Positions 7,572 to 10,887 of a stretch of 10,887 nucleotides of DNA are shown piece after piece; position 1 is the first letter of the stretch; every line of letters begins with the position of its first letter. The notes beneath the pieces are model-generated. The model made no database searches. It was not told the origin of the DNA and saw nothing but the letters and a program-made list of their open reading frames with translations. Made by a program: the position numbers and the translations under genes. Location of the stretch: the NCBI GenBank assembly GCA_027886925.1, contig JAPCJN010000022.1, positions 12,875-23,761 on the forward strand. The letters are read 5' to 3'. The stretch comes from Nitrososphaerota archaeon. GTDB lineage: Archaea; Thermoproteota; Nitrososphaeria; Nitrososphaerales; UBA183.

Positions 7572-8938
7572 TAGGTCCCCTCTTGATCGAAGACCCTTTG
7601 CACGATGTCGAGGCGCTGACCTTGAGGGAGATCGGGGGTTGAGGCCTTTGCGAATCGGGTAGGCGGGGCCATCAGCTTGCTGACCAGCCGCTTGCTCATC
7701 GCCTGGACGACCTCCTTCTCCCTCTCGGAGAGCCCCGGCAACCTTCTCAAGACGGCGACCGTCTCTTCATGGCGAAGGCCCTCGGCCCATAGATAGAGGT
7801 CGGCGAGCGTGGAGGACCGCTTGCTCGCGAGGAGCCAACGCGAGAACCGCTCCGCCTCGTCCGAGACCAGCTGCTCCGCGCGCCTCGCCTCCGGTGAGAG
7901 CGAGGACGCCCTGGGCGCGAACACGCGGGCCAGGTCGTCAAGGTTGTAGACCTCGGTCGAGGCGCTTTTCAGGTCCGGGTCGATGTTCCTCGGGAACGCG
8001 AGGTCTAGGACCACCCGCCGCTTTGAGTCGCTGAGGTCGCCCTTCTTTAGGAGATATCCGTCGTGCTTCGTGGCGGAGATGATCAAGTCGCACCTCTCGG
8101 CCACCTTGCGCAGGTCCTTGTGGGAGACGACCTTAGCCCGAGAGAAAGACGGGAGCGCCCTCCTCGTCGCGACGAAGACGTTCGCCTGTTTGAACTGGTC
8201 GGCCGCCAGTCGCGTAGTCTTTCCCGTCCCTATCAGGAGCACGTTCTCCGGATCCCGCGACAGCCGGTCCAGCGCGAAGCGGACGGCCGAGGCGCTGACA
8301 GAGCGGTCTGATGGCGAGCTCGACTCGATCGGTTTTTTGAGGGCGGCCCCGACGCGCTTGCCGACGTTCACGGAAGCATCGAAAAGCGCAGAGAGGCTGC
8401 CTCTCGACGACCCCTGAGTCCTTGCCCTGACGCCGGCCTCCCTGACCTGCGAGAGAATCTGGTCTTCCCCTATTACCATAGAGTCGAGCCCGGAGGCGAC
8501 CCTGAAGAGGTGGGCTATCGCTTCGGTGTCCTTGCGAAGATAGAGCGGAAAGGCCGCGTCTTGGGTCGTTTCCGATGACCACGTCCGGAAAAACCGCTCG
8601 GCTGTTTGCGGAGCGTAGGTGGCCATCACCATCTCGACCCTGTTGCAGGTCACAAGCTCAGCGTACTCCTTCATCCCGGGCATTCTGCGCAGCTTCTCGG
8701 CGTCGCGTGAGACCTTCTTGGCCAGTCGCTCTCGGAACGCCAAAGATGATGTCTTGAAGGAGGCTCCGACGAGCAAGATCGAGGATTCGGTCGCCTTCTT
8801 CCCCTTGTGGGCCGATGTCTCATCACGCGTCCTCTTCGAATTGCCGTAGTCCGTGATGCTAACGTCGCCATCCCTCGGCACTGATTTGGCGATTGTCGCT
8901 GACGATACCCCCAGGTTTGACTTCAAAAACCTGCGCAC
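7571..8938 (-). CDS. hemA: Glutamyl-tRNA reductase
   Basis: GluTR reduces glutamyl-tRNA(Glu) to glutamate-1-semialdehyde with NADPH and commits glutamate to tetrapyrroles. The core starts at about residue 53 (SSILLVGASFKTSSLAFRERL). The catalytic cysteine is C98 in ELVTCNRVE. GLDSMVIGEDQILSQVREA (151-169) is the family signature. The NADPH-binding loop is near NVLLIGTGKTTRLAA (232-246), and LDLAFPRNIDPDL (311-323) is also typical. The C-terminal helical dimerisation domain ends at 455. The frame from the GTG at 8938 has about 50 extra residues, Ser/Lys-rich, before the core. Alternative starts are TTG at 8926 and GTG at 8881, with no decisive ribosome-binding site. As first gene of the operon, its transcription probably sets the flux through the pathway. 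Confidence 0.95.
   Translation of the reverse strand: MRRFLKSNLGVSSATIAKSVPRDGDVSITDYGNSKRTRDETSAHKGKKATESSILLVGASFKTSSLAFRERLAKKVSRDAEKLRRMPGMKEYAELVTCNRVEMVMATYAPQTAERFFRTWSSETTQDAAFPLYLRKDTEAIAHLFRVASGLDSMVIGEDQILSQVREAGVRARTQGSSRGSLSALFDASVNVGKRVGAALKKPIESSSPSDRSVSASAVRFALDRLSRDPENVLLIGTGKTTRLAADQFKQANVFVATRRALPSFSRAKVVSHKDLRKVAERCDLIISATKHDGYLLKKGDLSDSKRRVVLDLAFPRNIDPDLKSASTEVYNLDDLARVFAPRASSLSPEARRAEQLVSDEAERFSRWLLASKRSSTLADLYLWAEGLRHEETVAVLRRLPGLSEREKEVVQAMSKRLVSKLMAPPTRFAKASTPDLPQGQRLDIVQRVFDQEGT
7577..7582 (-). promoter_or_regulatory. Ribosome-binding site of hemC
   Basis: The minus strand reads GAGGGG five bases before the GTG at 7571, inside the last codons of hemA. It decides the GTG start of hemC and implies translational coupling to hemA. 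Confidence 0.5.
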
Positions 8939-8952
8939 GACCCCCCAGAATC

Positions 8953-8960
8953 TTATTTAA
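8953..8960. promoter_or_regulatory. Shared, nearly palindromic TATA-like element between hemA and the recombinase
   Basis: The only AT-rich stretch in the 37-bp hemA-recombinase gap reads TTATTTAA on the plus strand and TTAAATAA on the minus strand, so it resembles an archaeal box A both ways. With usual spacing, plus-strand transcription would begin near 8983 and minus-strand near 8930. Both lie close to or inside the annotated starts. Leaderless messages, or somewhat later starts (for example the recombinase ATG at about 9015, or hemA TTG 8926 or GTG 8881), are therefore likely. Confidence 0.55.
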
Positions 8961-8975
8961 CGTTTGTTAGGGTCC

Positions 8976-10142
8976 ATGCCAGTTGGTTTTAACGGCAGCC
9001 CTCCCAAGTACGGGATGACCTGGGTGGAGAGGCACTACGCGAGCGCTTTGCGCAGCGCCCTGCGGGAGATCGGGGAGAGCGACGCGATGGACCTTCTCTT
9101 GAGCAAGTACGGGAACATCAGGACCAAGGCGATCTACGCTTGCGAGCTGAAGCTCTACTTCCGGTGGCTAAAGCAGAAAGGGGTCCCCCTCACGCCCGAC
9201 GGGCTCGTGCACGACAACCTGCTCTGCGTCTACAGGAGCGACCCGACGGACGTGCGGACGAAGAGGAGGCACACGGACTGGCTCAACGAGTACGTCAACG
9301 TCCGCCTCCTCGAGGAGGGCGCCTCGGAGTCGAAGAGGCACGTCTCTGCGGCCGCGATAAAGGAGTTCTACCGCAGGAACGACTCGCAGCTCTTCGGGGA
9401 CTTCCAGCTCGCCCTCCAGGCGCCCAAGCCCGCGCCGAAGCCGCTGAGGAGCGAGGACATCAGGAGGGTGCTCCTCGCGCTGCCCCTCAACGTCAGGGCC
9501 CCGCTCCTCGTGGAGTGGCAGAGCGGGATAGAGGTCAACAGGGTGCTGACCATGAGGTGGGAGGACCTCCCCGAGCTCGGGAGGGGGGCGGCGTCCCCCT
9601 TCCGCATCAACCTCTACGGGAGGAAGTGGCACCGGAAGCCGTACAACACGTACGTGGGCCGGGACGGGGTGCAGCACCTCGTCTCGCTCAGGAGGAGCAC
9701 GGGGGAGGGGTACGTGTTCACGAGCAAGCGGGGCTCGCACTGCTTCTACGGGTGGCTCAACACGCAGATGAAGCGCACGGCACAGCGCCTGATGAGGCAG
9801 GGCCTGATAGCGGAGTACCCGCTCGCGAGCTGGCACTCCCACGCCCTGAGGCACTCCTTCGAGACGGAGGCGAGCCACGCCGGGGTCAAGGCGGAGATAA
9901 GGGACTTCTTCCTCGGGCACATCGGCGGGATACAGTGGGTCTACAACCACAGGGACGAGCTGCACGAGGACGACCTCCTGAAGGAGTATGCGAGGATAGA
10001 GCCGTTCGTCTCCCTGAACCCCACCGAGACCACGCTCAGGGGCGAGTACGAGGACAGGGAGAAGGTGCTGGTCAAGCGCCTTCTCGCGCTCGAGGAGAAG
10101 GTCTCCCGCTGGGCGTCTCAAGAAGCGCCCTCAGCTCCCTGA
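8976..10142 (+). CDS. Tyrosine recombinase/integrase family protein
   Basis: This 388-aa protein has the two-domain layout of phage-integrase-type recombinases. A helical core-binding domain at about 15-145 includes the LYFRWLKQKG block. The catalytic domain spans about 157-345. Visible active-site elements are K217 in LYGRKWHRK (beta-hairpin lysine), HALRHSF with H289 and R292, LGH with H315, and the probable nucleophile Y323 in VYNHRD. At the first catalytic-arginine block, usually G-L-R-x-x-E, it reads GIEVNRVLTMRWEDL, giving E186 and R189. The tail (about 355-385) looks like a short coiled coil. A TTG at 8964 could add four residues, and an ATG at about 9015 could shorten the protein. No tRNA gene or duplicated attachment site was found. 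Host housekeeping, element integration or a decayed integrase all remain possible. Confidence 0.88.
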   Translation: MPVGFNGSPPKYGMTWVERHYASALRSALREIGESDAMDLLLSKYGNIRTKAIYACELKLYFRWLKQKGVPLTPDGLVHDNLLCVYRSDPTDVRTKRRHTDWLNEYVNVRLLEEGASESKRHVSAAAIKEFYRRNDSQLFGDFQLALQAPKPAPKPLRSEDIRRVLLALPLNVRAPLLVEWQSGIEVNRVLTMRWEDLPELGRGAASPFRINLYGRKWHRKPYNTYVGRDGVQHLVSLRRSTGEGYVFTSKRGSHCFYGWLNTQMKRTAQRLMRQGLIAEYPLASWHSHALRHSFETEASHAGVKAEIRDFFLGHIGGIQWVYNHRDELHEDDLLKEYARIEPFVSLNPTETTLRGEYEDREKVLVKRLLALEEKVSRWASQEAPSAP

Positions 10143-10449
10143 TCTCCCCAAGGAGGGCGGCGAGCTCGGACCTGCTGACCAGGACGCCATCCTCGATTCC
10201 GTGCTCTCCCGCGGCCATCGTCGGCCCGCCTTCCATCTGAGCCTCCCGGTGCGCGCCGCTGTGCCGCGACATGTGGATGTAGCAGAACGTCGCTCCGCAG
10301 AGGTGGCAGGTGAAGTGGTAGCCCTGCGCAGTGAGGGTCATCCGGCAGTACTGGCAAGAGGGCCCCGTCGGAGGCAGGATCGCCTGTGAGTCCTTCCTAG
10401 CCAGAGAGCCCTCGCCAGCCTGCCATTGCGGGAGATGGGTCACCCTCAT
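10072..10449 (-). CDS. Small zinc-finger protein, AN1-like/C2H2-like, with C-terminal coiled coil
   Basis: The frame encodes 125 residues. A zinc-binding core at 32-67 reads C32-x2-C35-x12-C48-x2-C51-x4-C56-x2-H59-x3-H63-x3-H67. The first six ligands follow the AN1 zinc-finger pattern, but the final AN1 H-x5-H-x-C is replaced by two histidines. C48, C51, H63 and H67 alone also resemble a C2H2 finger (FTCHLC...HSGAH). A helical segment at about 92-112 (SRSELAALLGEIRELRALLE) probably forms a coiled coil. A Pro/Arg/Ser tail ends the protein. It could bind nucleic acid or protein. It converges on the recombinase and overlaps it by 71 bp. The ATG at 10449 has no good TATA box close by; a GAGGAGG and a weak AT-rich box lie 80-100 nt upstream. 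No in-frame ATG, GTG or TTG lies between the upstream stop and 10449. Confidence 0.72.
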   Translation of the reverse strand: MRVTHLPQWQAGEGSLARKDSQAILPPTGPSCQYCRMTLTAQGYHFTCHLCGATFCYIHMSRHSGAHREAQMEGGPTMAAGEHGIEDGVLVSRSELAALLGEIRELRALLETPSGRPSPRAREGA

Positions 10450-10540
10450 CTGGCCGGGACCTACGTTCTTTGGCCACCGGATTGGGTCGTTGGCGCGGGT
10501 TCCTTGGCATGCTTCTTCAGGTGGCGCCTCCTCTTAAGCC

Positions 10541-10551
10541 GGATTAATTGA
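10541..10551 (-). promoter_or_regulatory. Weak TATA-like box upstream of the zinc-finger gene
   Basis: The minus strand reads TCAATTAATCC, the only AT-rich patch within about 120 nt upstream of the ATG at 10449. It would place a start site near 10520 and a leader of about 70 nt carrying the GAGGAGG box. The match to box A is poor. Confidence 0.25.
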
Positions 10552-10563
10552 AGCGCGGACCGT

Positions 10564-10576
10564 CCCCCCCCCCCCC
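10564..10576. repeat. C13 mononucleotide run
   Basis: Thirteen consecutive C bases occur between TGT-side and GTGA-side flanks, with no frame of clear coding value across them. It could be a genuine slippage-prone tract or a length error in the assembly. Confidence 0.9.
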
Positions 10577-10662
10577 GTGAACCACTGCGACCTATTCCCC
10601 AAAAGAAGGAATGGAACCCCCAAAGCGACGGCGCGCCTAAAGGAGGGCTTTTCGAACCCAGG

Positions 10663-10692
10663 CAGGTTCAAGGCCCGTAGGATTTGAACCTG
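10663..10692. repeat. Perfect 9-bp inverted repeat (CAGGTTCAA/TTGAACCTG)
   Basis: CAGGTTCAA at 10663-10671 is the exact reverse complement of TTGAACCTG at 10684-10692, with a 12-nt loop. It could form a hairpin in RNA from either strand or serve as a two-half-site operator. Confidence 0.8.
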
Positions 10693-10705
10693 AACAGGGT
10701 TCAAA
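10683..10705. repeat. Second inverted repeat sharing an arm with the first (TTTGAACC/GGTTCAAA)
   Basis: TTTGAACC at 10683-10690 pairs exactly with GGTTCAAA at 10698-10705 across 7 nt. Pairing can extend inward (CTG with CAG) past a bulged G. The left arm is also the right arm of the 10663-10692 repeat, so the two hairpins cannot form together. Confidence 0.75.
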
Positions 10706-10725
10706 CATAAGATAGGGGTGGCTAC

Positions 10726-10742
10726 TAACTAAGCACTAGTTA
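10726..10742. repeat. Short inverted repeat TAACTA/TAGTTA
   Basis: TAACTA at 10726-10731 and TAGTTA at 10737-10742 are complementary around a 5-nt centre. The element lies between the two halves of the GTTCAA cluster. It is short and may be coincidental. Confidence 0.4.
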
Positions 10743-10816
10743 CTTTGATGATTTGGGTTCAAGTGCTTCTTGATTTGAACGCCTTCGTGACTTTAACATC
10801 TGCGGTGGATTTCGCT

Positions 10817-10887
10817 TTAGCTCCTTACTTTTTTTAAGGAACTCTTGTCGAGCTTGAGGTAGAAGTCGTAGTTCTGGTCGAGCTTGT
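10817..10887 (-). CDS. C-terminal fragment of an unidentified minus-strand gene (partial)
   Basis: A minus-strand frame enters from the right edge and ends with TAA at 10817-10819. The 22 visible residues contain the motif KLD twice, exactly 10 residues apart (KLDQNYDFYL then KLDKSS), and finish in a basic tail, SLKKVRS. The GC-biased codons of the first 13 residues (CTC, GAC, AAC, TAC, TTC, AAG) match the confirmed genes of this window, which supports real coding. The fragment is too short to assign a family. Confidence 0.45.
   Translation of the reverse strand, partial: KLDQNYDFYLKLDKSSLKKVRS

Larger units (their letters stand above)
736..8938 (-). other. hem operon: hemA-hemC-hemD-hemB-hemQ-hemL-hemE-hemH
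   Basis: Eight consecutive minus-strand genes cover glutamyl-tRNA to heme except for one oxidation step. Junctions are extremely tight: hemA/hemC share one base (TAGTG), hemC/hemD and hemL/hemE each overlap by four bases (ATGA), hemD and hemB abut (TGA then TTG), hemB/hemQ are 7 nt apart, and hemQ/hemL and hemE/hemH are each 18 nt apart. No promoter is visible at these internal junctions, so one polycistronic mRNA from the TATA-like element near 8956 is the simplest reading. No precorrin-2 dehydrogenase or Ahb siroheme-to-heme enzyme is present. The operon structure is inferred from spacing, not measured. Confidence 0.85.
10651..10781. repeat. Cluster of GTTCAA/TTGAAC motifs in both orientations
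   Basis: Exact GTTCAA occurs at 10666-10671, 10699-10704 and 10757-10762. Its complement TTGAAC occurs at 10684-10689 and 10775-10780. A variant, TTCGAACC, is at 10651-10658. Several copies share the longer forms GGTTCAA or TTTGAACC. Five exact hexamers in 115 bp is far above chance. The layout suggests binding sites for a dimeric protein, for example a regulator, recombinase arm sites or a replication initiator, but none is identified. Confidence 0.75.
10450..10816. other. 367-bp intergenic region with repeats; no convincing gene
   Basis: This spacer is more AT-rich than the rest of the window, especially from about 10640 on. It holds a GAGGAGG purine box on the minus strand (10527-10533), a weak AT box (minus AATTAAT near 10545), a C13 run, the GTTCAA motif cluster with its inverted repeats, and a small palindrome at 10726-10742. 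No coding frame longer than about 40 codons looks real. It lies upstream of the zinc-finger gene and downstream of the gene cut by the right edge. Confidence 0.7.

Noticed and set aside
8939..10142. Integrated element bounded by attachment-site repeats around the recombinase.
   Set aside because: No direct repeat between the hemA start and the region after the recombinase was found by eye, and no tRNA gene is present. An element larger than the window cannot be excluded.
9140..10240. A 366-codon plus-strand frame overlapping the recombinase in another frame.
   Set aside because: It is extremely rich in Arg, Ala, Gly and Pro with no recognisable domain, while the recombinase frame has catalytic motifs.
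10400..10510. Short minus-strand upstream frame starting at ATG 10510 (about 37 codons).
   Set aside because: It is Arg/Pro-rich and out of frame with the zinc-finger protein. The GAGGAGG box is about 16 nt away, too far for a convincing start.
10611..10640. Nine-codon plus-strand mini-frame (MEPPKRRRA) preceded by AGAAGGA.
   Set aside because: Too short to distinguish from chance, and no downstream gene on that strand would be controlled by it.
10680..10737. Possible tRNA gene on the minus strand: a B-box-like GGTTCAAATCC and an A-box-like TGCTTAGTTAG about 46 nt apart, the usual tRNA spacing.
   Set aside because: The predicted acceptor arms (GTAACTA and GGGCCTT) do not pair, no anticodon stem forms, and the T stem has only three pairs. 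The B-box match is explained by the GTTCAA repeat cluster. At best it is a degenerate remnant.
10829..10835. T7 run as a terminator for plus-strand transcripts.
   Set aside because: It lies inside the probable coding end of the minus-strand gene (Lys-Lys codons), and no plus-strand gene ends nearby.

Overview
The window is GC-rich and tightly packed. It looks archaeal, though the sequence does not prove this. TATA-like boxes lie upstream of several starts, and there is a short zinc-finger protein close to the AN1 type. Several genes start on GTG or TTG, and Shine-Dalgarno-like GAGGGG boxes sit before hemC and hemH. A Thaumarchaeota/Nitrososphaeria or Thermoplasmatota relative is my guess; no rRNA or other phylogenetic marker is present.

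About 75% of the window (8938 down to 736, minus strand) is one compact eight-gene tetrapyrrole operon in the order hemA-hemC-hemD-hemB-hemQ-hemL-hemE-hemH. The genes overlap by 1 or 4 nt or are separated by 0-18 nt, so co-transcription and translational coupling are likely. HemA and HemL make 5-aminolevulinate from glutamyl-tRNA. HemB, HemC and HemD convert it to uroporphyrinogen III, and HemE makes coproporphyrinogen III. HemH has the tyrosine typical of coproporphyrin ferrochelatases. HemQ has the Tyr and Lys of coproheme decarboxylases and no arginine at the chlorite dismutase position. The operon therefore appears to encode the coproporphyrin-dependent route to heme b, not the siroheme-dependent route usual in archaea. 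The one step not encoded here is coproporphyrinogen oxidation (CgoX/HemY).

Left flank: the apparent 3' end of a plus-strand gene (to 128) converges on a 167-aa minus-strand protein of unknown function (136-639), which has its own TATA-like box.

Right flank: a 37-bp spacer with one nearly palindromic TATA element separates hemA from a divergent tyrosine recombinase (8976-10142). In the recombinase, the usual first catalytic arginine is read as glutamate. Its 3' end overlaps by 71 bp a convergent gene for a small zinc-finger protein (10072-10449). Next comes a 367-bp spacer with a C13 run, a cluster of GTTCAA/TTGAAC motifs in alternating orientation, and two competing inverted repeats. The 3' end of another minus-strand gene reaches the right edge.
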